From Bacillota bacterium (GTDB taxonomy: Bacteria > Bacillota_A > Clostridia > Christensenellales > Aristaeellaceae), in assembly GCA_023421735.1 (NCBI GenBank), contig JAEZSP010000023.1:1-64000 (forward strand): a stretch of DNA of 64,000 nucleotides, given 5' to 3'. Below are positions 45,362 to 54,782 of the stretch, in pieces. Position numbers and translations under genes: made by a program. Below the pieces are notes generated by a model. The model saw only the letters and a program-made list of their open reading frames with translations. It was not told the origin of the DNA and did no database searches. The stretch's first letter is position 1. Each line of letters begins with the position of its first letter.

Positions 45362-45850
45362 TTACAGTTTTTGGGCGATTTTTGAGATGCGGGTAACCGT
45401 GAAGAGCACGCCGCACACGAGGAAGATGACGAGCTGGAGCGCGTTCCACGGAAGATCCGCCCATGCGTATCCGGACCCGCCCATGAAGAGATCCACGACA
45501 AAGTAACCCCCGACGAGGATCGCACCCGCCGCGACGAGGGCAGACGCGGAGCGCATGCCGAGCTTTCCGGTCTTCAGCCCCCAACCGGCGACGAGACCCA
45601 TGAGGCCCTTGATGATTAGCGTATAGGGCGCATACTGCAAATAGCCGCTGAGCACATCCGCCAGAAAGGAGCCGAGCGCTGCGGGAATGGCCGCGTAGGG
45701 ACCGAGCAGCACGCAGCTCAGGGCGATCGCCCCGTCGCCAGGATGGAAATAACCGCCTGTGATCGGGACCTTCACGTATGCAGTCAGCGCCGCAATGACA
45801 GCGGTTAATAGCCCTCCGTAGGCAAGCCTTCTGATCTTCCGGGCGTACAT
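45362..45850 (-). CDS. ECF transporter S component (riboflavin-type family)
   Basis: The 162-residue membrane protein has about five transmembrane segments and the GGYFHPGDGAIALSC... motif, with LGSFLADVLSGYLQYAPYTLIIKGLMGLVAG, typical of the ECF S-component family that includes riboflavin-type transporters. The S component binds the vitamin and works with a shared energising module not encoded here. GGAGGG precedes the ATG at 45850 (an ATG 15 bp earlier lacks a ribosome binding site). The vitamin is unknown. Confidence 0.8.
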   Translation of the reverse strand: MYARKIRRLAYGGLLTAVIAALTAYVKVPITGGYFHPGDGAIALSCVLLGPYAAIPAALGSFLADVLSGYLQYAPYTLIIKGLMGLVAGWGLKTGKLGMRSASALVAAGAILVGGYFVVDLFMGGSGYAWADLPWNALQLVIFLVCGVLFTVTRISKIAQKL

Positions 45851-45864
45851 GGGGCATCCCTCCA

Positions 45865-45897
45865 TTGAATTTGCTTGGTTCGGATGCTATAATAGCA
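45865..45897 (+). promoter_or_regulatory. Promoter of the orphan histidine kinase, palindromic -10
   Basis: TTGAAT (45865-45870) and TATAAT (45888-45893) are 17 bp apart. The -10 lies inside TGCTATAATAGCA (45885-45897), a perfect palindrome around one central base, so the minus strand also shows TATTAT toward the ECF gene. A shared divergent promoter region is possible. Confidence 0.7.
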
Positions 45898-45964
45898 TAA
45901 GAATATGAATTTTGATGCGGCGCGCCGGGCATTGCCCATAAAAAAAGCGCCCAGGAGGTACGCC

Positions 45965-46867
45965 ATGCAGACCCCATCGAGCGGGCGGGTAAACCTACAG
46001 AAGCTGACGCGCTCCGCCATCGTCATCAATGGCGTACAGATCCTTGCCGCTGCGGGCGTCGCCCTATATGCGCTTGTCGCGACGAGATTTCACCTCTCGG
46101 GCCCGATCGAGCGCGCGGTGATCAGCGCCATGGCGTTGGTTGTTATCTGGGGTGCTGCGGTCGATATCCGCGAGGCGTATTCCGCACGCCATATTTCGAC
46201 CCAGCGGCAAATGCTCGAGGAGGCGTATGAACAGCTTGAAAACCTCAATGCCACGCTGCGGGCACAACGGCACGACTTCATGAATCACATTCAGGTGGTC
46301 TATTCGCTCACCGAATTTGGCGACAATGCATCCGCGCTTGATTATATGGACAAAGTGTACGGCGACCTACAGCGCGTGGGACGCGCGCTCAAGACCGCTT
46401 CACCCGCCATCAACGCACTCATCGCGGCAAAGATGGCCGATTGCGAGGAAAAGGGCATCCAATTTGCGGCAGACATCACGTCGCGCTGGGACGGGTTGCC
46501 CCTGCCGAGCTGGGAGATGTGCCGGGTTCTCGGGAACCTGATTGACAACGCGGTCGAAGCGCTCGGGCCATCTGGGTCGCGCAGACTCATCGTTTCCCTA
46601 TCGGAAAACGTGCGCGAGTACGTATTTTCCGTTGAAAACGACGGGCGCAAAATTCCGGAGGAGATGCGCGAGCGCATCTTCGAGATGGGCTTTTCGACGA
46701 AGGGCGTGGGACGCGGCATGGGGCTTCACACAGTCCGGCACATCATGCGCGAGGCGGGCGGGGACATCCGGCTCGATCCAGACTGTGCGCACACGCGCTT
46801 TACCGGCACGATCCCGAAGGCCAACGCGTGCGACATCGCACAGCGACCGGCGGACGCGGCCGTGTAA
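45965..46867 (+). CDS. Sensor histidine kinase with Spo0B-like phosphoacceptor helix
   Basis: The 300-residue protein has two transmembrane helices (about 15-40 and 50-70), a coiled-coil, the phosphoacceptor region RAQRHDFMNHIQVV (Spo0B/CitA-type H box), and a GHKL ATPase domain with the N box DNAVEAL, the G1 box ENDG and GRGMGLHTVRHIM. AGGAGG precedes the ATG at 45965. No response regulator gene is adjacent, making it an orphan kinase. Spo0A is encoded some 22 kb away, but a link is speculative. Confidence 0.85.
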   Translation: MQTPSSGRVNLQKLTRSAIVINGVQILAAAGVALYALVATRFHLSGPIERAVISAMALVVIWGAAVDIREAYSARHISTQRQMLEEAYEQLENLNATLRAQRHDFMNHIQVVYSLTEFGDNASALDYMDKVYGDLQRVGRALKTASPAINALIAAKMADCEEKGIQFAADITSRWDGLPLPSWEMCRVLGNLIDNAVEALGPSGSRRLIVSLSENVREYVFSVENDGRKIPEEMRERIFEMGFSTKGVGRGMGLHTVRHIMREAGGDIRLDPDCAHTRFTGTIPKANACDIAQRPADAAV

Positions 46868-46871
46868 CGGC

Positions 46872-46912
46872 AAAAAAAGCGCCGAGCCCATTCCAGGGCA
46901 CGGCGCTTTTTT
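46872..46912. terminator. Bidirectional terminator
   Basis: AAAAAAGCGCCG and CGGCGCTTTTTT flank a further GCCC/GGGC stem. It sits between the kinase gene (+) and the Ig-repeat gene (-). Confidence 0.88.
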
Positions 46913-46940
46913 GTGTGATGGACACTGCCGCGCAGCAGTC

Positions 46941-48965
46941 TCACGGAATGTGCAGCGTGGGCGGCTTTAACTGATTCGGGTTGATGGTGGGCGCGGGGGT
47001 CGGCGTGGGTTTGGGTTTCTCCGGCGCCATCGGGGGACGCGTGGTCGCGTGCGGAAGCTGCAACTCCGGACGGATGAATTCGGTGCCGGACATCAGCGTC
47101 GGCACGGGTGTCGTGGTCTCGTCGGGTGCGGTCGTCGCCCCCAAAGAAGGCAGGTGCGGTGAGAGGCCGGGAACTTCGACGTCCGAGAGCGCCTGCGCGG
47201 CCGCAAAATCGAGCGAGGCAGGGCGCTTCACGGAAAAGGACGCGGCGGCGATATTCATGAATCCCCATGGATCGGTTAAAAGCTCCACGGTCAGCGCATA
47301 GTTGTCCGGCGCGGTCGGCGCGATCAAAAACGTATTTTCCATCAGCCATCCGGTTTCGCTCATGATTCCGGACGCGTTGCCATAAAGCGTGTAGCGGTAG
47401 CCTTCAACATTCTGCGGGTTTGCGACCGCAACCGTCCACAAAACCGCCTCGCCGAGCCGGATGTCGGACTTGTCGGGCGTGATGGATAAGATGTGCGGCG
47501 TTCCGACCGCGAATGTGCGGACCGGCACGCTGGCAAAATCTGCCGTCTGGGTGCCGTCCGATACAATCCCGACAACCTGGTATTCCTGGCCGATCCGATC
47601 CGGCACGCAACTGAATGTCGGCTCAGAGGCGTTCACCGCGGGACCGACTTGATCGGCGCCGCAATATAGGAGATACATGTACGTCAGCTGGCCCGCTCCG
47701 GATGTGTGCACCGTCCACGTAATCGGTTCGCCGACACATACCGATAACGCGTCCGCCGTCACGCTGTCCACCGCCAGTTCCGCACCGACAACCTTCGTTT
47801 CGCCCGATGAAGCGGAAGAGGCGCGCACCGCGTCCCGCGCGAAGGCAACTGCCGAGTAAGCGCCGACCGTGCCCGGTTGATATTTGATTGCGGCGGATGC
47901 GCCCGTCTCAATCCATTCCACGAATGCGCCGTCACGATAGAGCGCGAACGCGTACTGCACTTCGCCCACCGCGCCCGTTACCTGCGCCGTAAAGGTGATT
48001 TTATCGCCCAGAACCACCTTCCACGCGCTCGCCGTCACGCCCGAAACCCGAACGCCCGGACGATCCGCCACCGACACATCCGCGCCCATGCCATTTGCGC
48101 TTTCAAGTCCGCTCTGCGCGTGGACGGAAACCGAATAGACACCCGGCTCCGTCGCCGTATAGCGAAAGACGCCGGACGCCCCCGTGGGAAAAAACGACTG
48201 AAGCGCTCCGTCCCGGTAGAGAAAAAAGGTGAACGCGACACGATCCTGTCCGCCGGACACCGCCGCCGTCCAGATTATTTCATCGCCCACCTGCGCGCTT
48301 TGCAGGTTGACAGAAACATCGGCGATCGTGAACGGCGCGCCTTTTGCCTCCGCTACGTTCACGGGCGCGCCTTTTGCCTTGGTCTTACCGTCGGCGTTTG
48401 TCGCCAGAACCTCAACCGTATAGGTGCCAGGCGTGGTCGGCGTATATTCGGCCACGTTTGGTTCGCCATCCTTGGCGACCACGAGGTCTAAAAGCGTCCC
48501 GTCCCGGTAGACGAAAAAGCCGTAACCCTTTGCCCCGCGCGCGACGCACGTCCAGGCAATCGTGACGCCGAGTGGAACCTCCGTGCGGCTTGCCGAGAGG
48601 AGGAGGATTTCCGGCGCGCCGGATGAAACCTCGCAGCTTCCTCCGCTTTGCCGCACGGCGCCGGAAGCGTCGCACGCGACCACAATCAGCGTATAGACGC
48701 CCGGCGCATCGGGCACGGTGCTGTAATAACTGGCAACGGCAGACGGCTCATAGGCGAGAAGGCGCGCATCGCAATACAGGAAAAAGGCGCATGGCGGCTG
48801 CGCATCCCAACCCTCAAAGGAAATCTGCCACGTGATCGTCTCGCCGCATTTTGCCTGCGCACGATCGCAAACGACCGACACCGTGCCCACAGCGTGCGCG
48901 TCCGAACCATACAGAAAGACCGACAGGACCAACAGAAACGCAACCTGCAATGAACTTCGCTTCAT
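46941..48965 (-). CDS. Secreted protein with six Ig-like repeats
   Basis: The 674-residue protein begins with a signal peptide (MKRSSLQVAFLLVLSVFLYG). About six repeats of 85-100 residues follow, each with a pattern like LG-x-x-I-x-WT...YRDG...Y-TP-x-x-PG-x-Y-x-V. The C-terminal tail is Pro/Thr-rich (about 590-674) with TTPVPT and PTPTPAPT. There is no LPXTG or membrane anchor, so it is likely secreted or loosely wall-bound. The ATG at 48965 has GGGGGG. The repeats resemble PKD/Ig-type beta-sandwich modules; adhesion or carbohydrate interaction is only inferred. Confidence 0.75.
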   Translation of the reverse strand: MKRSSLQVAFLLVLSVFLYGSDAHAVGTVSVVCDRAQAKCGETITWQISFEGWDAQPPCAFFLYCDARLLAYEPSAVASYYSTVPDAPGVYTLIVVACDASGAVRQSGGSCEVSSGAPEILLLSASRTEVPLGVTIAWTCVARGAKGYGFFVYRDGTLLDLVVAKDGEPNVAEYTPTTPGTYTVEVLATNADGKTKAKGAPVNVAEAKGAPFTIADVSVNLQSAQVGDEIIWTAAVSGGQDRVAFTFFLYRDGALQSFFPTGASGVFRYTATEPGVYSVSVHAQSGLESANGMGADVSVADRPGVRVSGVTASAWKVVLGDKITFTAQVTGAVGEVQYAFALYRDGAFVEWIETGASAAIKYQPGTVGAYSAVAFARDAVRASSASSGETKVVGAELAVDSVTADALSVCVGEPITWTVHTSGAGQLTYMYLLYCGADQVGPAVNASEPTFSCVPDRIGQEYQVVGIVSDGTQTADFASVPVRTFAVGTPHILSITPDKSDIRLGEAVLWTVAVANPQNVEGYRYTLYGNASGIMSETGWLMENTFLIAPTAPDNYALTVELLTDPWGFMNIAAASFSVKRPASLDFAAAQALSDVEVPGLSPHLPSLGATTAPDETTTPVPTLMSGTEFIRPELQLPHATTRPPMAPEKPKPTPTPAPTINPNQLKPPTLHIP

Positions 48966-49110
48966 AATCCAATCCCCCCGCTCTGCAATCGATCCTCTAT
49001 TAGACGTTTCGGCGGAGGAAAAGTTTGGCAAAAACGTGGCAATGAAAAAAAGCCGTCCGGCGGTGTTTTCCCGTTCCGGATGGCTTATCAGAGATGCTTT
49101 TTCAGCCCCG

Positions 49111-49719
49111 TCAGCGGTTCCCCTTCGCAATTTCCGAAAGGATGGCGTTCACGATGATCGCCGTCGCGCCCGTACCACCCTTTTTGCCGCGCGCGATGAT
49201 GGTCGCCATATCGCTGTCGAGGAGGCGCTCCTTGAGCTGTACGGCGCTTGCAAAGCCGTTGGGCGCGGCGAGCACGCACACGTCGCTCATCGGCTCGTGC
49301 TGGCGGCGGGAGATCAGCCTTTGAATGGCGGCGGGCGCGGAACCGACGACCATAAGTTTGGGCCCGGCGACCGCGAGGCCGTAATCCACCGCGATTTCCG
49401 CGCGGGTAACGCGGCGCTGTTCAGCCACCGTCACCACGCGGGGATCGTCAATAAAGCACAAAACACGCGCGCCCTTATTGCCCAAAAGGCCCTCGTTAAT
49501 TTCGTTCATGACGATCGTGGTATCGGTAATAATCGAGCCGCCCATTTCCACAAGTCTTTTCACGTGTGTGAGCGCGGTCGGGCTGAAAAAAATACTCTGC
49601 GCCAACGCAGAATCGCCCGTTTCACTCTCAACCGCCGCGAGAATATTTGCCATTTCCTGGTTTAAATACGGTATGCCGATCGCGTGCCGGCTGCCGTCAG
49701 GCTTTGCACTCCGAATCAC
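49111..49719 (-). CDS. CbiC/CobH-like precorrin-8X methylmutase homologue
   Basis: The 202-residue protein matches the precorrin-8X methylmutase family. It has IFFSPTAL, IITDTTIV, LCFIDDPRVV, RVTRAEIAVDYG, PKLMVVGSAPAAIQRL and the GKKGGTGATAIIVNAIL C-terminus. The segment that normally carries the catalytic His (VIHATAD type) reads AVESETGD, with Ser32 at that site. It stands alone, with no other cobalamin synthesis gene nearby. It may act on a different corrinoid, or bind rather than rearrange. It uses a GTG start with GGAG upstream. Its 3' end overlaps the 5' side of the Ig-protein region only in non-coding sequence. Confidence 0.78.
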   Translation of the reverse strand: MIRSAKPDGSRHAIGIPYLNQEMANILAAVESETGDSALAQSIFFSPTALTHVKRLVEMGGSIITDTTIVMNEINEGLLGNKGARVLCFIDDPRVVTVAEQRRVTRAEIAVDYGLAVAGPKLMVVGSAPAAIQRLISRRQHEPMSDVCVLAAPNGFASAVQLKERLLDSDMATIIARGKKGGTGATAIIVNAILSEIAKGNR

Positions 49720-49835
49720 AATAACACTCCGTTCCTGGCGAACACGCCAACAAAACTGGTCCGTAAACCAATATATTATGATTGAAGTTAAAATTCAAGT
49801 CGGTTTACAGGTTTATAACTTCACGTTTCATATCT

Positions 49836-50465
49836 TTACATATTAAATCGCTTGATGACATATAAACCAAGAATATCGAATACCCGCGCGTAGGCGTCAG
49901 GATACATATGAACGCCGTCTATCGCATATTCCGCGCGCAAATTCCCGTCACCGTCCGCAAGGCAGCTCGTTACGTCCGCGTATAAAAGACTCATTTCATC
50001 TGCCATCGCGCGCAAAAGTGCGTTCACCCGGGCAATCTCTTCGTTCGTGCGCGCACCCAGCCAGCTCGGATCGGGGCAGAGTGCGCGATTGACGGGATAA
50101 TAACTCATGACGACGATCTCGACACCCGGCAGAGCCGCGCGGATGCGCGACAGGATCGCGCGATATTTTACGATCAGTTGCGCGGCGGTATATCCGGCAA
50201 GCGCCATGTCGTTTGTGCCGATGTTGATAAACAGCCGCCGCGGCGCGAGATCGATCACGGCGGAATGGAGTCGGGCGTCAAAGCCGTCGAGCGTATCGCC
50301 GCCGATTCCCCGGTTATAGACCACGGGACGTCCGGGCAGCGTTTGTGCCATTTCCGAAATGGGAAAATCCTCCATGAGCGACGAGCCCGCAAACACAATC
50401 TGCCCTTTTTGCGCGCGTGCGTTGAGCTGTTCATGCTTTTTTACCTTGATCTCGTACTCCGTCAT
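49836..50465 (-). CDS. SGNH/GDSL-family hydrolase
   Basis: The 209-residue protein has the four SGNH blocks: FAGSSLMEDF (block I, catalytic Ser near 29), RGIGGDTLDG (block II Gly), NIGTNDMA (block III Asn) and IDGVHMYPDAY (block V Asp-x-x-His). It lacks a signal peptide, so it is likely a cytoplasmic esterase, lipase-like or platelet-activating-factor acetylhydrolase-like enzyme. GGAGG precedes the ATG. It follows the clpB terminator. Confidence 0.88.
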   Translation of the reverse strand: MTEYEIKVKKHEQLNARAQKGQIVFAGSSLMEDFPISEMAQTLPGRPVVYNRGIGGDTLDGFDARLHSAVIDLAPRRLFINIGTNDMALAGYTAAQLIVKYRAILSRIRAALPGVEIVVMSYYPVNRALCPDPSWLGARTNEEIARVNALLRAMADEMSLLYADVTSCLADGDGNLRAEYAIDGVHMYPDAYARVFDILGLYVIKRFNM

Positions 50466-50481
50466 ATCCCCTGCACCTCCG

Positions 50482-50509
50482 AAAAAACCGGGAGCCGAAG
50501 CTCCCGGTT
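50482..50509 (-). terminator. Terminator of clpB
   Basis: AACCGGGAGC-TTCG-GCTCCCGGTT is a 10-bp stem followed on the minus strand by TTTTC, placed just after the clpB stop and before the SGNH gene. Confidence 0.88.
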
Positions 50510-50527
50510 GGCATGATGCATATTATA

Positions 50528-53161
50528 TCAGCTGATTGCGTCCGCGACAAGGGGTGCCTGCGCATGGGAGACGACAATCTGGTCGTTTTGCGCATCCACA
50601 TAAATGGCGCTGCCTTCCGGCACGTCTTCCGAGATGAGCATGCGCGCGACGGGCGTCTCGACGGCGCGCTGGAGGAACCGCTTGAGCGGCCGTGCGCCGT
50701 ATACCGGGTCATATCCGTTATCGATGACAAAGGCCTTGGCGGCATCGGTCAGTTGAACCGTCAGATGGCGGTCCGAAAGCCGATTCGAGAGGTCCTTCAG
50801 CATGAGTTCCATGATGCCCATGATTTCCGTGCGCGTGAGCGGCGTATAGAACACGATCTCGTCCAGGCGGTTAAGAAATTCGGGTTTGAACTCCATCTTG
50901 AGCAGGGACTCCACCTGCTGACGCGCTTCCGGACGCAGGCTTCCGTTTTTGTCGATGCCCTCAAGGATGATGTTGGAACCGAGGTTCGAGGTCAGAATGA
51001 TGATTGTGTTTTTAAAGTCCACCAACCGTCCCTGCGAATCCGTAATCCGACCGTCGTCGAGCACCTGAAGCAGTATGTTGAACACGTCCGGGTGCGCCTT
51101 TTCCACTTCGTCAAAGAGCAGCACGGAGTAGGGTTTTCTGCGCACGGCCTCGGTCAGCTGACCGCCCTCCTCGTACCCCACATAGCCCGGAGGCGCCCCA
51201 ACCAGCCGCGACACGGAGAATTTCTCCATGTATTCGGTCATGTCGATGCGGATGAGGTTCTTCTCGTCGTCAAAGAGCGCCTGCGCGAGCGTCTTTGCAA
51301 GCTCGGTCTTGCCGACGCCGGTGGGACCCAGGAACATGAACGAGCCGATGGGCCGGTTTGGGTTTGAGATGCCCGCGCGGGAGCGCAGAATCGCCTCTGC
51401 GACCTTTGAGACCGCCTCGTCCTGCCCGATCACGCGCTCATGGAGAATTTCCTCCAGCCGGAGCAGTTTTTCGCGCTCGCCCTCAAGAAGTTTGGTCACG
51501 GGGACGCCCGTCCAGCGTGAAACGATTTTGGCAATTTCGTCGTCGGTCACGCGGTCGCGCAGCAGATGATCGGCCGAGGCCGCCTTTTCTGCCTTTTCCT
51601 CTTCCTCCCTGAGTTGGGCCTGCAGGGCGGGAAGGCGTCCATACTGGAGTTCCGCCGCCTTGTCAAGGTCGTACTCGCGCTGCGCCTTTTCGATCTCAGC
51701 GTTGACCTGCTCGATCTGCTCGCGGAGTTTGCGCACCTTGCCGATGTCCTGCTTTTCCTTTTCCCATTTTTCCTTCATGTCCGCAAACTGATCGCGCAGC
51801 TGCGCAAGGTCATTTTGGACATTGCCGAGCTGGCGGCGGGAAAACTCGTTTTGCTCGTTCGCAAGCGCCGCTTCCTCGATCTCCTTCTGCATGATCTCAC
51901 GCGCGATCTCGTCCATTTCCTGCGGCATGGAGTCGATCTCCGTGCGGATGACCGCACAAGCCTCGTCGACCAGGTCGATGGCCTTGTCGGGCAAAAAGCG
52001 GTCGGTGATATAGCGATCGGAGAGCCGCGCGGCGGCAATCAGCGCCTGGTCGGAAATTTTCACGCCGTGGAAGACCTCATAGCGTTCCTTCAGGCCGCGT
52101 AAAATCGAGATCGTGTCCTCGACCGTCGGCTCGTTGACCAGAACGGGCTGGAAACGCCGCTCAAGCGCGGCATCCTTCTCGATGTACTTTCTGTATTCGT
52201 CGAGCGTGGTCGCGCCGATGCAGTGGAGTTCGCCGCGCGCGAGCATGGGCTTGAGAAGATTCCCCGCGTCCATGGCGCCCTCGGCCTTGCCCGCGCCCAC
52301 GATGGTGTGCAACTCGTCGATGAAGAGGATGATTTTCCCTTCCGACTTTTTGATCTCCTCAAGCACGGCCTTGAGCCGCTCTTCAAACTCGCCGCGGAAT
52401 TTCGCGCCCGCGATGAGGGAACCCATGTCCAGCGCAAAGAGTTGGCGATCCTTCAGGGTCGAAGGCACGTCGCCGCGCACGATGCGCTGCGCGAGGCCCT
52501 CCGCGATGGCGGTTTTGCCGACGCCCGGTTCGCCGATCAAAACCGGATTGTTTTTCGACTTGCGCGAAAGGATGCGCACCACGTCACGGATTTCGGCGTC
52601 GCGCCCGATCACGGGATCGAGCTGCTGCTGTTTTGCGCGATCCGTCAGGTCCGTGCCGTATTTTTTTAGTGCGTCATAGGTGTCCTCGGGCGAATCGGTG
52701 GTCACGCGGGTATTGCCGCGCACTTTTTGCAGTTGCGCAAGGAATGCGTCGCGCGTGACATTGAAGTCCGTCAAAATCCGCTTGACCGCGCCGTTCGGCT
52801 TTTCGATCAGCGCGAGCATGATGTGCTCAACGGACACGAATTCGTCCTTCATGCCCTCGGCCTGCGCCTCCGCCTCCACCATCGCGGCATCCACCGCCTG
52901 CGAGATGTAGACCTTGTTTGCCTCGCGCCCCGGCCCCGTCACGCGCGGAATGCGCTCGATCTCCCGCTCGCACGCGGTGCGGAATTTTTTGAGGTCGACG
53001 CCCATTTTGTTCAGCAGTTGGCCGACCACGCCGCCCTCCTGCACCGCAAGGGCGTAGAGGAGGTGCTGCTGGTCGATCTGCATATTGTTATACTGAACGA
53101 CAAGCTCCTGCGCGTCGCGCACGACCTCCATCGATTTTTGTGTGTATTTTTCAGCGTTCAT
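50528..53161 (-). CDS. clpB: ATP-dependent disaggregase ClpB
   Basis: ClpB is a two-ring AAA+ chaperone that threads proteins out of aggregates with DnaK. The 877-residue protein has the N-terminal Clp repeat domain, Walker [11 protein letters not shown] in AAA-1, the M-domain coiled coil with [19 protein letters not shown] (about 410-520), Walker [11 protein letters not shown] in AAA-2, and the pore-loop GYVGYEEGG. The ATG at 53161 has a GGGGGAG site; a GTG 12 bp earlier overlaps that site. CtsR and sigma-A signals lie upstream, and the gene is single. Confidence 0.95.
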   Translation of the reverse strand: MNAEKYTQKSMEVVRDAQELVVQYNNMQIDQQHLLYALAVQEGGVVGQLLNKMGVDLKKFRTACEREIERIPRVTGPGREANKVYISQAVDAAMVEAEAQAEGMKDEFVSVEHIMLALIEKPNGAVKRILTDFNVTRDAFLAQLQKVRGNTRVTTDSPEDTYDALKKYGTDLTDRAKQQQLDPVIGRDAEIRDVVRILSRKSKNNPVLIGEPGVGKTAIAEGLAQRIVRGDVPSTLKDRQLFALDMGSLIAGAKFRGEFEERLKAVLEEIKKSEGKIILFIDELHTIVGAGKAEGAMDAGNLLKPMLARGELHCIGATTLDEYRKYIEKDAALERRFQPVLVNEPTVEDTISILRGLKERYEVFHGVKISDQALIAAARLSDRYITDRFLPDKAIDLVDEACAVIRTEIDSMPQEMDEIAREIMQKEIEEAALANEQNEFSRRQLGNVQNDLAQLRDQFADMKEKWEKEKQDIGKVRKLREQIEQVNAEIEKAQREYDLDKAAELQYGRLPALQAQLREEEEKAEKAASADHLLRDRVTDDEIAKIVSRWTGVPVTKLLEGEREKLLRLEEILHERVIGQDEAVSKVAEAILRSRAGISNPNRPIGSFMFLGPTGVGKTELAKTLAQALFDDEKNLIRIDMTEYMEKFSVSRLVGAPPGYVGYEEGGQLTEAVRRKPYSVLLFDEVEKAHPDVFNILLQVLDDGRITDSQGRLVDFKNTIIILTSNLGSNIILEGIDKNGSLRPEARQQVESLLKMEFKPEFLNRLDEIVFYTPLTRTEIMGIMELMLKDLSNRLSDRHLTVQLTDAAKAFVIDNGYDPVYGARPLKRFLQRAVETPVARMLISEDVPEGSAIYVDAQNDQIVVSHAQAPLVADAIS

Positions 53162-53188
53162 ATTCGATCTCACTCCCCCAAAGTCTAT

Positions 53189-53234
53189 TTTGACTTTCTT
53201 TGACTATTATAGTCACCCACCCCTTCCTTGTCAA
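53189..53234 (-). promoter_or_regulatory. clpB promoter with CtsR operator
   Basis: TTGACA (53234-53229) and TATAAT (53211-53206) are 17 bp apart. Immediately downstream lies AGTCAAA-GAA-AGTCAAA (53205-53189), a perfect match to the heptanucleotide direct repeat (RGTCAAA-NAN-RGTCAAA) bound by the heat-shock repressor CtsR, so clpB is expected to be derepressed by heat or proteotoxic stress. Confidence 0.88.
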
Positions 53235-53270
53235 CCGTTTTTTTGCCGAATTCGAAAATTCTTTGCGGCC

Positions 53271-53310
53271 AAAAATAAAAAAGCGGCGCGGGGAGAACCC
53301 CGGCCGCAGC
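53271..53310 (-). terminator. Terminator of the MATE/trmN6 operon
   Basis: GCGGCCGGGG-TTCT-CCCCGCGCCGC forms a long stem with one bulge, followed on the minus strand by TTTTTTATTTTT. Confidence 0.88.
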
Positions 53311-53322
53311 TTTTCCCATTGA

Positions 53323-54771
53323 TCACAGCGTCATTTCTGCGTCGACATCGCAGGTCGCATTTCCCGTCGCTTCGACGGCGATGTTGTTGATCCATACGCC
53401 GCGCAAGACGAGCAGAAAGCCGATGACGCACTTGACGAGGTTGCTCAACTGGGAAACCCCGTAGACCCACTGGATGGAGAGCGCGGTGTGCTCGACCATC
53501 AAATAGACGACCGGCACGCTGACAAACCAGATGGAGAGACTGTCGAACACGAATGTGATAATCGTCTTTCCACCGGAGCGAAGCGTGAAATAGCAACAGT
53601 GGGCGAAAGCCATGATGGGCATGGTCCCTGCAAGGATGAGCATGAAGTCGGTCGCAAGCGCGCGCACCGCCGGTTCAAGCTTATAGATCAGCGGGATAAA
53701 AGGCGACGCAATCGCGAGCAGGATGCCAAGACCCAGAGACATCATGATGCTGAAGGCAATGAGCCGCCAGGCGGTCCATTTGGCGCGCACCATATCGTTC
53801 GCACCCAGCGCCTGTCCGACCATGATGGCGACCGCGCTGCCCATGGCAAAGATCGCGGTGTTAAAAAGATTTGAAACCGTGCTCGCGATATTCATGCCCG
53901 CAACCACGTCCAGCCCGCGCATGGCGTAGCACTTCGTCAAGGTCGTCATGCCAAGCACCCAGATCGTCTCGTTCAAAAGAAGGGGAAGGCCGCGCACGAA
54001 GATGCGCTCGACCATGCGCGCGGGAACCCGCAGCGTTTCATAAAGACCGCGCATGTAAAAATACTTCACGCTGTTTTTGCGTACGCCGACCAATATGATC
54101 CCGAGCTCGACAAAGCGCGAGATCACCGTCGCGAGCGCCGCGCCGCGCGCGCCCATCTGCGGGAAGCCGAGCTTTCCGAAGATCAGCAGATAGTTAAAGA
54201 CGAGGTTTGTCAGCACGGCGGCCGTCGAGGAAATCATGGGGAGCACCGTATCCCCGCCCTCGCGCAGGGTGGACGTATACGCCTGCGAGATCGCAAACGG
54301 CAAAAGCCCTGCAAGCATGATGACGAGATAGCTGTTGCCCGCGGCAAGCGTGTCCGCAACAGAGGTCACCGCCTCGCCCTTCGCGATGAAGAGTTCGAGA
54401 AGCTGCGTGCCAAACACGGAGAAGACGATCGCCGCGAGCCCGAAGATGATCAGGCTCACATAGAGCTTGAAGCGCGTCGCCGCGCGTACGCTCGCATAGT
54501 CCTTCGCGCCGAAAAACTGGGCGCAGAAAATACTCGCGCCGGAAATTCCGCCGAAGATGACGATGTTGTAGACAAAAATCAGACTGTTGGCAAGCGAAAC
54601 GCCCGCCATGAGTTCCTGCGTCGTCTGCCCCATCATGACGTTGTCCATCAGATTGACAAACGACGAGATGCTGTTTTGTATGATGATCGGGAACACAATC
54701 GCGAACATCGCGCGATAAAAAGGCCGGTCGCCGAACACGTAGTGCGTCCACCGCCGGGATGAATGCTCCAT
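53323..54771 (-). CDS. MATE-family efflux transporter
   Basis: The 482-residue protein has about twelve transmembrane segments in two repeats typical of MATE exporters. Family phrases are MDNVMMGQTTQELMAGVSLANS, AIMVGQALGANDM and AMGSAVA. MATE proteins exchange Na+ or H+ for cationic drugs or metabolites. The ATG at 54771 has AGGGAT; an earlier ATG at 54786 overlaps the trmN6 stop but lacks a spaced ribosome binding site. It is the last gene of a linked run from spoIID-like through trmN6. Confidence 0.9.
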   Translation of the reverse strand: MEHSSRRWTHYVFGDRPFYRAMFAIVFPIIIQNSISSFVNLMDNVMMGQTTQELMAGVSLANSLIFVYNIVIFGGISGASIFCAQFFGAKDYASVRAATRFKLYVSLIIFGLAAIVFSVFGTQLLELFIAKGEAVTSVADTLAAGNSYLVIMLAGLLPFAISQAYTSTLREGGDTVLPMISSTAAVLTNLVFNYLLIFGKLGFPQMGARGAALATVISRFVELGIILVGVRKNSVKYFYMRGLYETLRVPARMVERIFVRGLPLLLNETIWVLGMTTLTKCYAMRGLDVVAGMNIASTVSNLFNTAIFAMGSAVAIMVGQALGANDMVRAKWTAWRLIAFSIMMSLGLGILLAIASPFIPLIYKLEPAVRALATDFMLILAGTMPIMAFAHCCYFTLRSGGKTIITFVFDSLSIWFVSVPVVYLMVEHTALSIQWVYGVSQLSNLVKCVIGFLLVLRGVWINNIAVEATGNATCDVDAEMTL

Positions 54772-54782
54772 TGGATGATCCC

